Origin: an uncultured Acetatifactor sp.
Lineage (GTDB): Bacteria > Bacillota > Clostridia > Lachnospirales > Lachnospiraceae
Reading direction: 5' to 3'
DNA length: 29,640 bases
NCBI GenBank assembly: GCA_910580225.1
Contig: CAJTXE010000047.1
Coordinates: 1 to 29,640 of the forward strand
Position 1 is the first letter of the stretch. Each line of letters begins with the position of its first letter. Below are positions 15,683 to 22,852 of this stretch, piece by piece. The position numbers and the translations under genes were made by a program. The notes beneath the pieces are model-generated. The model did no database searches. It worked only from the letters and a program-made list of their open reading frames with translations, and had not been told where the DNA came from.

Positions 15683-16450
15683 GTGAAATCGAAAACAAAA
15701 ATGACAGCACAAAGTAGAACAAAGGCAGGAAAAAGGGCGGCAGAATTGGTGTATGGAGGTCTGCTGCAGCTTCTGTATCCGATAAGATGTCCCGTCTGTG
15801 ACCGGATCGTAAAGCCGGCGGGAGAGCATATCTGTCTGGAATGCCTGGAGAAACTGAAGATACTGACGCCTCCCTGGTGTATGAAGTGCGGGAAAAAGCT
15901 GCAGATGGAGGGGGAATACTGTGCGGACTGCAGAAAAAAAGCACATAGTTTCCGCAGAGGAAGGGCGCTTTATGAATATGAAAGTGCAGCATTGTCCATT
16001 TATCGGTTTAAGTATGGCGGCAGACAGGAGTATGGGGAATATTTTGGGGAACAGATAGCGGAGTATCTGGGCAGTTTTGTGGCGCAGGTGCGGCCGGATG
16101 CGTTGATTCCGGTTCCGCTCCACAGAAAGCGAAAGGCGTCCAGAGGATATAATCAGGCAGAACTTCTGGCCAGGGAGGCAGGGAAGCATCTGGGAGTCCC
16201 GGTGTACACCGGATTTCTTGTCAGAGAGAAAAATACGGCGCCTCTCAAGTATGAAAATCCACAGGAACGGCAAAATAATTTGAAAAAAGCTTTTAATATA
16301 GTGAAAAATGATGTAAAATTAGAAAAGGTAATAGTGGTTGACGATATTTATACCACCGGCAGTACAATGGATGAGGTGGCACAGGTGCTGCAGGCAGCCG
16401 GTGTAAAGGAGATTTACTTTATTGCCTTGGCTATCGGAGCCGGTATCTGA
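15683..16450 (+). CDS. comF: ComF family phosphoribosyltransferase-like protein
   Basis: A ComF/GntX-type protein of about 255 residues, linked to natural DNA uptake and possibly DNA repair. It starts with a zinc-ribbon-like region: CPVCDRIV, CLECL, CMKCGKKL and CADCRKK (residues about 35-85). A type I phosphoribosyltransferase fold follows, with VIVVDDIYTTGSTMDEVA (about 216-232) as the PRPP-binding signature and PVPLHRKRKASRGYNQAELLA upstream, typical of ComFC. The frame is open from 15482, overlapping recD2. GGAGG at 15667-15671 favours GTG 15683, while ATG 15701 lacks a ribosome site. The next gene is YvyF-like, matching Bacillus comFC-yvyF. Confidence 0.92.
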   Translation: MKSKTKMTAQSRTKAGKRAAELVYGGLLQLLYPIRCPVCDRIVKPAGEHICLECLEKLKILTPPWCMKCGKKLQMEGEYCADCRKKAHSFRRGRALYEYESAALSIYRFKYGGRQEYGEYFGEQIAEYLGSFVAQVRPDALIPVPLHRKRKASRGYNQAELLAREAGKHLGVPVYTGFLVREKNTAPLKYENPQERQNNLKKAFNIVKNDVKLEKVIVVDDIYTTGSTMDEVAQVLQAAGVKEIYFIALAIGAGI

Positions 16451-16459
16451 ACGGATAGA

Positions 16460-16584
16460 TATCGGGAGGATAGTTGCGGTACTGGAAACAGCAGATATCC
16501 TTCCGATGTCCAGAGTAATCTGCGGATGCATTTGAGCCATGGATTGTTCGAATGGGAAGTATCGGAAGGATAACTGCGGTACTG
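16460..16584 (+). repeat. Direct repeat 100 bases apart with a shared complementary arm
   Basis: Bases 16460-16484 and 16560-16584 match at 22 of 25 positions. Between them, TATCCTTCCGAT (16496-16507) is the exact reverse complement of 16561-16572 and complements 16461-16472 at 11 of 12. The RNA can therefore form either an upstream or a downstream hairpin, but not both. The downstream one ends 17 bases before the GGAGG of the next gene. Confidence 0.6.
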
Positions 16585-16601
16585 AAATGGAGGATGCTGT
16601 T

Positions 16602-17009
16602 ATGAATGTGAGAAACTGCAGAAGTTGTGGATGTATTTTTAACTATGTCACTGGTCCTAAAATATGTCCTGCCTGCCGTGAGAAGCTGGAAATGAAATTC
16701 CAGGAGGTAAAAGAATACATTCGGGGGCACAAGGGCGTGGGAATACCAGAGGTGGCAGAAGCCTGTGAGGTGGATGCAGGACAGATTCGTCAGTGGCTGC
16801 GGGAGGAGAGGCTGGAACTTTCATCAGAAGCAGCGGCTGCCCTGACCTGTGAATCCTGCGGAAAGCCAATCCGCAGCGGAAGATTTTGTGAAAAATGCGT
16901 CGTGAATATGTCCAAAGGATTTCAGGAAGTGCTGAATACAGGCAGGCAGACAGCACCTAAGCCGGCAAAAAATGAAGCGGAAGGACCGAAGATGCGTTAT
17001 CTGAAATAG
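16602..17009 (+). CDS. YvyF/TIGR03826-type flagellar-region zinc-ribbon protein
   Basis: A 135-residue protein of the family often annotated as flagellar operon protein (YvyF in Bacillus). It begins with a two-CxxC zinc ribbon, CRSCGCIF...CPACREK (residues about 5-30). A helix-turn-helix-like segment follows, IPEVAEACEVDAGQIRQWLREERL (in two parts, IPEVAEACEV and DAGQIRQWLREE). It ends with a second pair, CESCGKPI...CEKC. The frame opens at 16539, but GGAGG (16589-16593) selects ATG 16602. The comF-yvyF neighbourhood is conserved in Firmicutes, where flgM and flagellar hook genes usually follow. Here the flgM-like gene is absent and the run passes into membrane proteins. The role is unknown, and the sequence suggests nucleic-acid binding. 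Confidence 0.8.
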   Translation: MNVRNCRSCGCIFNYVTGPKICPACREKLEMKFQEVKEYIRGHKGVGIPEVAEACEVDAGQIRQWLREERLELSSEAAAALTCESCGKPIRSGRFCEKCVVNMSKGFQEVLNTGRQTAPKPAKNEAEGPKMRYLK

Positions 17010-17104
17010 TGGGCCGGACCGCTGTGTTTCACAATGCGGCAAACAGGGAAAACGTGACAGAAGAAACAGCAGCTGTCAGGTCAGCACAGAGAAACAGGAG
17101 GTGT

Positions 17105-17497
17105 ATGGTGCTCAGTGAGGAACGCATTATATTAATGACAAGAATGGCTTCTTATGAGCAGGGGGAAGGCCGGGATAATGTGAAGATCGGGAATTACTTC
17201 CGAAGCGATTATATTACCGTTCAGGTTCTGAAATCCATAGTCTGCGGAACCATTGCATTTCTGATTATGTTTGGTTTGTATATGATTTGCAATTACAAGG
17301 AATTCCTGGAGAACCTGTATGAGACGGATTTGTTTGCTTTTGCACGGGAGGTGCTGACCCGTTTCTGCACTATGGTTGGGGGATATACTGTACTTACCTA
17401 CGTCGTCTGTACCTGGAAGTATGTGTCGGCGAAGAAGAGCCTGAAATGTTACTATCATAATTTAAAGAAGCTGGGTTCCATGTATAAGGATCGATAA
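17105..17497 (+). CDS. Unrecognised two-helix membrane protein
   Basis: A 130-residue protein I do not recognise. A charged N-terminal stretch of about 45 residues (SEERIILMTRMASYEQGEGR) is followed by a first membrane helix (IVCGTIAFLIMFGLYMIC) and an acidic loop. A second helix (MVGGYTVLTYVVCTWKYV) and a basic tail (KSLKCYYHNLKKLGSMY) follow, so both ends are probably cytoplasmic. The frame opens earlier, but AGGAGG (17096-17101) points to ATG 17105 or GTG 17108. It lies 45 bases before the large membrane protein ahead of cdaA, so it may work with it or with c-di-AMP signalling. That is inference from position only. Confidence 0.75.
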   Translation: MVLSEERIILMTRMASYEQGEGRDNVKIGNYFRSDYITVQVLKSIVCGTIAFLIMFGLYMICNYKEFLENLYETDLFAFAREVLTRFCTMVGGYTVLTYVVCTWKYVSAKKSLKCYYHNLKKLGSMYKDR

Positions 17498-17542
17498 CCT
17501 GGGGGCATAAGTTCCAGGGGAAATACCCGGCCGGAGGTCACA

Positions 17543-18817
17543 ATGACAGTTTTACTGGAAATGAAAGAAAGATTGAAGCTGATATACAGTAAGAGTGAGG
17601 TATTTATCGTACCAATTGTAAAGTTTTTACTGGCTTTTATCACTTTCAATACGTTAAATGACATAATGGGTTATATGGCACTGCTGGATGATATGAAGAT
17701 TGTATTGATTGCAGCGTTAGCATGCTCCTTTTTGCCGTTGGGCGCTATCGTCCTGTTGGGAGCGGTGTTCAGCCTGATGCATATGTATGCACTTTCGATG
17801 GAAGTTGCATTGGTTGGATTGGGTGTGTATCTGATCATGTATCTGCTGTTCTTCCGATTCAGCCCCAAGGATTCCCTTGTAGTGGTATTTACTCCCCTTT
17901 TATGTGCATTGAGGATACCGTATGTAATCCCCATCGTGGTGGGGCTTTTGTGCGTACCGTCGTCGGCAGTATCTGTGGGCTGCGGCGTGGCAGTATATTA
18001 TCTGCTGGTACTGGTCACGGAGAGTGCACCTAATATCAGAACGATGGGCAAGGAGGAAGCGCTTGACAAGATCCGGCTGCTGGTGGAAAGCTTTGTGGCA
18101 AACAAAGCAATGCTGGTGATTATCGCAGCGTTTGCCATTACAGTGGTGGTGGTCTATCTGATTCGCAGGATGTCCGTGAATTATGCCTGGACCATAGCAA
18201 TGATAGCAGGAGCCATGATCAACACTGTGGTGCTTCTGGTGGGAGATCTCTATTATGAGATTAATCTCTCGGTAGGAAGCGTCCTTCTGGGGTCACTGTT
18301 GGCCATAGCGGTTGCCAAGGTTATTGAGTTTTTCCGTTTCTGTGTTGACTACAGCAGAACGGAAAAGGTACAGTTTGAGGATGACGAATACTATTACTAT
18401 GTGAAGGCGGTGCCGAAGATGGCGGTTCCCGTTCCCTCCAGAACGGTAAAAAAGATCAATACCCAGAGGAGTGGGGAACCCACGGGCGGTGCCAGAGAGG
18501 ATTCTGGTTATTCCGGAGGAAAAGGGCGTCAGGGAGCGAGGACGGTGACAACGGAAAGATCTGTCCCAAGGGGGACCGTTCAGCAGGGGGGCAGAGCAGG
18601 AACGGCAGATAGGGATATGTCAGGAAGCATGCAGCAGGGAGGCAGGACAGTTTCGGGCAGACCAAGGAGCCAGGGAGCCAGAACAGTTACCACGGAACGA
18701 ACAGGGGGCGGCGGGAAGAATGACAGAAATACAGGCCGCACACAGGGACGGAGTGTCACAATTGGAAGAACGGCCAATTCCCAAAGCAATTCTGGAGAAG
18801 AGGAAGAGTGGCCATAA
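17543..18817 (+). CDS. Polytopic membrane protein with Arg/Gly/Thr-rich repeat tail, next to cdaA
   Basis: A 424-residue protein without a family I can name. Residues 1-265 hold about eight hydrophobic segments, including FIVPIVKFLLAFITFNTL, MLVIIAAFAITVVVVYLI and SVLLGSLLAIAVAKVIEF. At about 275 comes a tyrosine-rich box (DDEYYYYVKAVPKM). After it lies a 125-residue hydrophilic tail rich in Arg, Gly, Thr and Gln. The tail contains QGARTVTTER at residues 330-339 and again at 377-386, plus two QQGGR motifs, and ends with EEEEW. The ten-residue repeat is identical in protein but differs at six synonymous sites. The ATG follows GGAGG (17533-17537). It lies 14-29 bases before cdaA, so co-expression with the c-di-AMP synthase is likely. 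The function is unknown. Confidence 0.85.
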   Translation: MTVLLEMKERLKLIYSKSEVFIVPIVKFLLAFITFNTLNDIMGYMALLDDMKIVLIAALACSFLPLGAIVLLGAVFSLMHMYALSMEVALVGLGVYLIMYLLFFRFSPKDSLVVVFTPLLCALRIPYVIPIVVGLLCVPSSAVSVGCGVAVYYLLVLVTESAPNIRTMGKEEALDKIRLLVESFVANKAMLVIIAAFAITVVVVYLIRRMSVNYAWTIAMIAGAMINTVVLLVGDLYYEINLSVGSVLLGSLLAIAVAKVIEFFRFCVDYSRTEKVQFEDDEYYYYVKAVPKMAVPVPSRTVKKINTQRSGEPTGGAREDSGYSGGKGRQGARTVTTERSVPRGTVQQGGRAGTADRDMSGSMQQGGRTVSGRPRSQGARTVTTERTGGGGKNDRNTGRTQGRSVTIGRTANSQSNSGEEEEWP

Positions 18818-18846
18818 TTATTTAATGAAGAGTGGGACTGATTAAA

Positions 18847-19743
18847 ATGCAGTGGGTAGAAACGGTAAACGAATATCTGAAGGATGTCAGGACATATGCT
18901 AATACGGTAGACCTGTTTGATGTGTTTGAGATTTTGATCATCGCATTTCTGGTGTACTATATCTTGGCATGGATGAAAACCACCAGATCCTGGAGGATGC
19001 TGAAAGGAGTAATTGTCATAGGTGTCTTTCTGCTGGTGGTAAATGTAATGAAGATGGACAATATTATATGGATAACCCAGAATGTGCTGAGTTTTGCAGT
19101 TATAGCAATTATTATCGTACTGCAGCCGGAACTGCGGCAGGCGCTGGAAGAGCTGGGGGAGAAGAATTTTTTGCCGTCTATTGGATTTTCCGGGGCCGGG
19201 AATAAAAAAGAAGATATTTTTTCGGAAAAGTCGGTAAATGAGATTACAAAAGCCTGCGTGGAAATGGGGAAGGTGAAGACCGGTGCACTGATTGTCATAG
19301 AGAGGACAGAATCTCTGAAAGATTACGAACGTACAGGTATTGAGGTAGACGGAATCATTACAAGCCAGCTTTTAATCAATATTTTTGAACATAATACACC
19401 GCTTCATGACGGTGCGGTTATTGTGCGGGGAAACCGGGTTACTTGTGCCACCTGCTATCTGCCGTTGTCCGACAATCTGGGGTTGAGCAAAGAGCTGGGA
19501 ACCAGGCATCGGGCCGGTGTGGGGGTTTCTGAAGTGACAGATTCCCTGACTCTGATTGTATCCGAGGAAACAGGCGGCATCAGCATTGCCTATGAGGGAG
19601 AATTGATGCGTCATCTGGATGCGGAAACTTTAAAGGAAAAAATGCGGCAGATCATGAATATGAATGGAGAAGAAGATGCAAAGGGAAGGCACAGACGTAA
19701 AGGAAAAGGCAAGACAAAAGGTGAGAAGGAGACTGCTGAATAA
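18847..19743 (+). CDS. cdaA: Membrane diadenylate cyclase CdaA
   Basis: CdaA (DacA) makes cyclic di-AMP from two ATP at the membrane. Three N-terminal helices (FEILIIAFLVYYILAWM, MLKGVIVIGVFLLVVNVM and NVLSFAVIAIIIVLQPELR) are followed by the DAC domain with the catalytic HDGAVIV (Asp near residue 188) and TRHRAGVGVSE (Arg near 220). The C-terminus is a very basic KGRHRRKGKGKTKGEK tail. The frame opens at GTG 18832. Neither it nor ATG 18847 has a clear ribosome site, so the start is uncertain and may depend on coupling to the preceding gene. The 3' end overlaps cdaR by about 68 bases, and glmM follows. This is the conserved cdaA-cdaR-glmM cluster, in which CdaR and GlmM modulate cyclase activity. 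Confidence 0.96.
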   Translation: MQWVETVNEYLKDVRTYANTVDLFDVFEILIIAFLVYYILAWMKTTRSWRMLKGVIVIGVFLLVVNVMKMDNIIWITQNVLSFAVIAIIIVLQPELRQALEELGEKNFLPSIGFSGAGNKKEDIFSEKSVNEITKACVEMGKVKTGALIVIERTESLKDYERTGIEVDGIITSQLLINIFEHNTPLHDGAVIVRGNRVTCATCYLPLSDNLGLSKELGTRHRAGVGVSEVTDSLTLIVSEETGGISIAYEGELMRHLDAETLKEKMRQIMNMNGEEDAKGRHRRKGKGKTKGEKETAE

Positions 19744-20995
19744 CCTGGGATTAAAGCTGGTATCTGTTATTCTGGCTGTTGTGCTGTGGTTTATGGTGGT
19801 TATGATCAGCAATCCGAAAGATTCGGTGACTTTTTCCGGTATTCCTGTGAATCTGATTCATACGGAACTGTTGGAAGAGGAAGAGAAACTTTATGAAGTG
19901 CTGAACGATACGGATAAGGTTCGTGTAACCGTGGAGGCTCCCAGAAAGGTCATCGATCAGCTGCGCTCTTCTGATATCGTAGCGGAGGCAGATGTGAGCA
20001 GGCTCACGGAGGTGAATACCATTGCCATTAACTGCAGCGTGCTGAACAGTGCAGTGGAAGTCAGCAGTATCACCAGCAGCCCGGATGTGGTGCAGCTGAA
20101 TGTGGAAGATAAAGCGACTAAGTGGGTTAATGTGAAGCCTTACACAACGGGCGAAGTGGCGGAAGGCTATATGATTTACAGTAAGGTAAGTGATCAGACC
20201 AGAATGGAGATCAGCGGGCCGGAATCGGTAATTGAACAGATCGACCATGCTGGATTGGAAATGGATGTGACCGGTGCCACAGACAACGTATCCGGAAATG
20301 TAGAGATCCGTTTTTACGACAATGCAAGGAATTTGGTTGATGATGCAGATGTAATAAAAAATGCGGATTCCATGCATATGGTAGTAACTGTTCTGGCTTT
20401 GAAAGAGGTTCCTGTGGAGGTTACCGTAACAGGGGAGCCGGCAGATGGGTATCTGCTTACCGGCGGAGTGGAATGCGAACCTTCTACCGTGGTGCTGGCC
20501 GGTACGGTATCGGCATTGGCGGATGTGAACAAAGTGAACGTATTTATGGATATTACGGAAGAGAGCGCAGATGTGGAGAAAATCATTAACCTAAGGCCTT
20601 ATCTGGATAGCGGCATCCGATTTGCGGACAGTAGTTTCGACGGAAGAGTGAGAGCCAGCGTTCATATCGAGGCCAGTGTGGAACGAACTCTGACGATTCC
20701 CGGTCGTAATGTGACGGTTCAGAATCTGCCGGAAGGCTTTGAACTGGAATTTCCGGAGTTACAGCAGACTTACAGGCTGCGGATTTCCGGATTGAGCGCT
20801 GCCACGGCTGCAGTGGAGCAGAGTATGGTACAGGGGACCCTGGATATCGCTGCATGGATGCGGGAGCAGAACATGACGGAGCTGACAGCCGGAGTCTATG
20901 ATATTCCGGTGGACTTTGAAGTACCCGGTGATGTAGTCATTGAAAATGAAGTGATTGCAAGAGTGACGATTAAGGCGGTTGAGGAGGAAGAATAG
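19676..20995 (+). CDS. cdaR: YbbR-domain regulator of CdaA
   Basis: CdaR-type protein of about 439 residues: a basic N-terminus, one membrane anchor (LVSVILAVVLWFMVVMI, residues about 28-46), then an extracellular chain of YbbR repeats. Each repeat has the beta-rich pattern with a Val/Asn-containing PV-V--xG strand, for example VTFSGIPVNLIH, KWVNVKPYTTGEVAEGY, VPVEVTVTGEPADGYL and RTLTIPGRNVTVQNLPEGF, so four are likely. It binds and modulates CdaA. ATG 19664 is possible, but GGAG at 19666-19669 favours ATG 19676. Either way it overlaps the cdaA end out of frame. GlmM begins three bases after its stop. Confidence 0.93.
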   Translation: MQREGTDVKEKARQKVRRRLLNNLGLKLVSVILAVVLWFMVVMISNPKDSVTFSGIPVNLIHTELLEEEEKLYEVLNDTDKVRVTVEAPRKVIDQLRSSDIVAEADVSRLTEVNTIAINCSVLNSAVEVSSITSSPDVVQLNVEDKATKWVNVKPYTTGEVAEGYMIYSKVSDQTRMEISGPESVIEQIDHAGLEMDVTGATDNVSGNVEIRFYDNARNLVDDADVIKNADSMHMVVTVLALKEVPVEVTVTGEPADGYLLTGGVECEPSTVVLAGTVSALADVNKVNVFMDITEESADVEKIINLRPYLDSGIRFADSSFDGRVRASVHIEASVERTLTIPGRNVTVQNLPEGFELEFPELQQTYRLRISGLSAATAAVEQSMVQGTLDIAAWMREQNMTELTAGVYDIPVDFEVPGDVVIENEVIARVTIKAVEEEE

Positions 20996-20997
20996 AA

Positions 20998-22347
20998 ATG
21001 GGCAGATTGTTTGGTACAGATGGTGTCAGGGGAATTGCCAATGAGGAACTTACCCCGCTGCTTGCCATGCAGCTGGGGCAGGCAGGGGCATATGTACTGA
21101 CCAGGGAAAAGGCACATAAACCTACAATTATGGTTGGATGCGATACCCGGATATCCGGAGATATGTTAGCCAATGCGCTGATGGCAGGAGCATGTTCCGT
21201 TGGTGCGAACTGCGTCTATGTAGGGATTCTTCCCACCCCTGCAGTGGCTTATCTGACACAGAAATATAAGGTAGATGCAGGGGTGGTGATTTCGGCTTCC
21301 CATAATCCGGTGGAATTTAACGGAATCAAGTTCTTTGACGGGGACGGTTATAAACTGCCTGATGGGTTGGAGGATGAGATTGAGATGCTGATCCGGAATC
21401 ACATGCCGGATATTAAGTTTCCCACCGGCACTGCAGTAGGGAAAGTCAAGTACCGTACCGATGCCAGGGAGGAGTACATCAATCATGTGATTCAGGCGGT
21501 TCCCATGGATTTGGAAGGAATGAAGATTGTAGTGGACTGCGCAGAGGGGGCGGCATATTATACTTCGGTAGAGGCTTTGAAGGAGCTGGGGGCATCCGTT
21601 GTGGCGATCCATAATAATCCGGATGGTGCCAATATCAATTCCAACTGCGGTTCCACACATATGGCAGAGCTGCAGGCCAGAGTTGTCTATGAGAAGGCGA
21701 GACTGGGGCTGGCTTTTGACGGTGATGCGGACAGATTGCTGGCAGTGGATGAACGGGGTGAAGTCGTGGACGGAGATCAGATCATGGCCATCGTCGGCAA
21801 CTACATGCGGGATAAGGGAAAGTTGAAAAAAGATACCATTGTTGCTACGATTATGAGCAATCTTGGATTTTTCCTGATGGGAAGAGAGCAAGGGCTGACA
21901 ATAGAGCAGACCAGGGTAGGTGACCGGTATGTACTGGAGCGTATGAAGGAAATTGGCGCGAGCCTGGGGGGAGAACAGTCAGGACATATTATTTTTCTGG
22001 ATGAAAATACCACAGGGGACGGGCTGCTCAGCGCGCTCCATCTGCTACAGGTTATGGTAGATACCGGAAAGTGCCTGTCTGAGCTGGCCGGCATCATGGA
22101 GGTTCTTCCACAGGCGCTTGTGAATGCCAAGGTGGCCAATCACAAGAAGGAAAAATATATGGAGTATCCGGTAATCGCGGAGGCGATCCGGAAGTTGGAG
22201 GAGAAATTTGCCGGGGAGGGCAGAGTCCTGATCAGACCGTCAGGAACCGAACCGCTGGTGCGGGTTATGATCGAGGGGAAGGACCGTGAAGTGATCTCCC
22301 AAGAGGCAGAGAAGCTGGCAAATCTGATTCAGGACATTATGTTCTAA
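20998..22347 (+). CDS. glmM: Phosphoglucosamine mutase
   Basis: GlmM converts glucosamine-6-phosphate to glucosamine-1-phosphate, the step before UDP-GlcNAc and peptidoglycan. It has 449 residues, the usual length. Motifs: GTDGVRGIAN at the N-terminus; VGCDTRISGD; the phosphoserine loop ISASHNPVEFNGIKFF (catalytic Ser near residue 100); metal-binding FDGDADRLL near 242; sugar-binding GGEQSGHII near 325; and the phosphate-binding RPSGTEPLVRVM near the C-terminus. The ATG at 20998 is 10 bases behind GAGGAGG and three bases after the cdaR stop. In other Firmicutes GlmM binds and inhibits CdaA, so the cluster links c-di-AMP level to wall precursor supply. Confidence 0.98.
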   Translation: MGRLFGTDGVRGIANEELTPLLAMQLGQAGAYVLTREKAHKPTIMVGCDTRISGDMLANALMAGACSVGANCVYVGILPTPAVAYLTQKYKVDAGVVISASHNPVEFNGIKFFDGDGYKLPDGLEDEIEMLIRNHMPDIKFPTGTAVGKVKYRTDAREEYINHVIQAVPMDLEGMKIVVDCAEGAAYYTSVEALKELGASVVAIHNNPDGANINSNCGSTHMAELQARVVYEKARLGLAFDGDADRLLAVDERGEVVDGDQIMAIVGNYMRDKGKLKKDTIVATIMSNLGFFLMGREQGLTIEQTRVGDRYVLERMKEIGASLGGEQSGHIIFLDENTTGDGLLSALHLLQVMVDTGKCLSELAGIMEVLPQALVNAKVANHKKEKYMEYPVIAEAIRKLEEKFAGEGRVLIRPSGTEPLVRVMIEGKDREVISQEAEKLANLIQDIMF

Positions 22348-22366
22348 GCTTATTTTAAGCTTGTAT

Positions 22367-22395
22367 TTGACAGGGACTCATGGTATGCTTAAAGA
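22367..22395 (+). promoter_or_regulatory. Possible HPr gene promoter
   Basis: A perfect TTGACA (22367-22372) is followed after 17 bases by TAAAGA (22390-22395), a weak -10 with 3 of 6 matches. It leaves a leader of about 100 bases before the HPr gene. Two AAGCTT palindromes (22346-22362) just upstream may form a small hairpin at the end of glmM. Confidence 0.4.
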
Positions 22396-22500
22396 GAAGG
22401 TACATCCGTTTTTGGGGAGAAGCTGTGTCCATGAAAGAATATCTGTTTAATAGGAAGACATGGACAGCAGCATGTAAAAACAAATTGGAGGTAGGATAAA

Positions 22501-22764
22501 ATGGTAAGTCAGAAAGTTGTGATTAAGAATCCCACTGGCTTGCATCTCAGGCCGGCAGGAATTCTGTGTAAGGAAGCAATGCAGTTTAAGTCATTGATTA
22601 CATTTCAGTTTCGGGGCGGTACAGCGAATGCCAAAAGCGTATTAAGTGTATTGGGTGCATGTGTGAAAAGCGGAGACGAGATCGAGTTCACCTGCGAGGG
22701 GGAAGACGAACAGGAAGCACTGAATGCACTGGTAGCGGCAGTGGAAAACAGACTTGGGGAATAA
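22501..22764 (+). CDS. ptsH: Phosphocarrier protein HPr
   Basis: HPr passes phosphate from enzyme I to the sugar-specific EIIA proteins of the PTS. In Firmicutes it is also phosphorylated on Ser46 by HPr kinase for carbon catabolite control. The protein has 87 residues, the normal length. His15 lies in NPTGLHLRPAG, with Leu16 where most HPr proteins have Ala. Ser46 is present in NAKSVLSVLGACVKSGDEI, so both phosphorylation routes are possible. A crh-like protein would lack His15, which rules that out. It has a good GGAGGT ribosome site about 7 bases upstream and stands alone between its own promoter candidate and a strong terminator. Enzyme I is not adjacent. Confidence 0.95.
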   Translation: MVSQKVVIKNPTGLHLRPAGILCKEAMQFKSLITFQFRGGTANAKSVLSVLGACVKSGDEIEFTCEGEDEQEALNALVAAVENRLGE

Positions 22765-22797
22765 GTAAGAAAATGACATAAAGAATCATAAATTCAC

Positions 22798-22833
22798 AGC
22801 GGCCGGGATAATAATGTGTCCGGCCGCTTTTAT
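22798..22833 (+). terminator. Rho-independent terminator after HPr
   Basis: AGCGGCCGG (22798-22806) pairs perfectly with CCGGCCGCT (22820-22828) over a 13-base loop and is followed by TTTATT. The convergent lipoprotein gene ends at 22853, so the hairpin may also help stop that transcript, although the T-run on that strand is poor. Confidence 0.9.
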
Positions 22834-22852
22834 TGTTGGAAGTTATTGTTTC

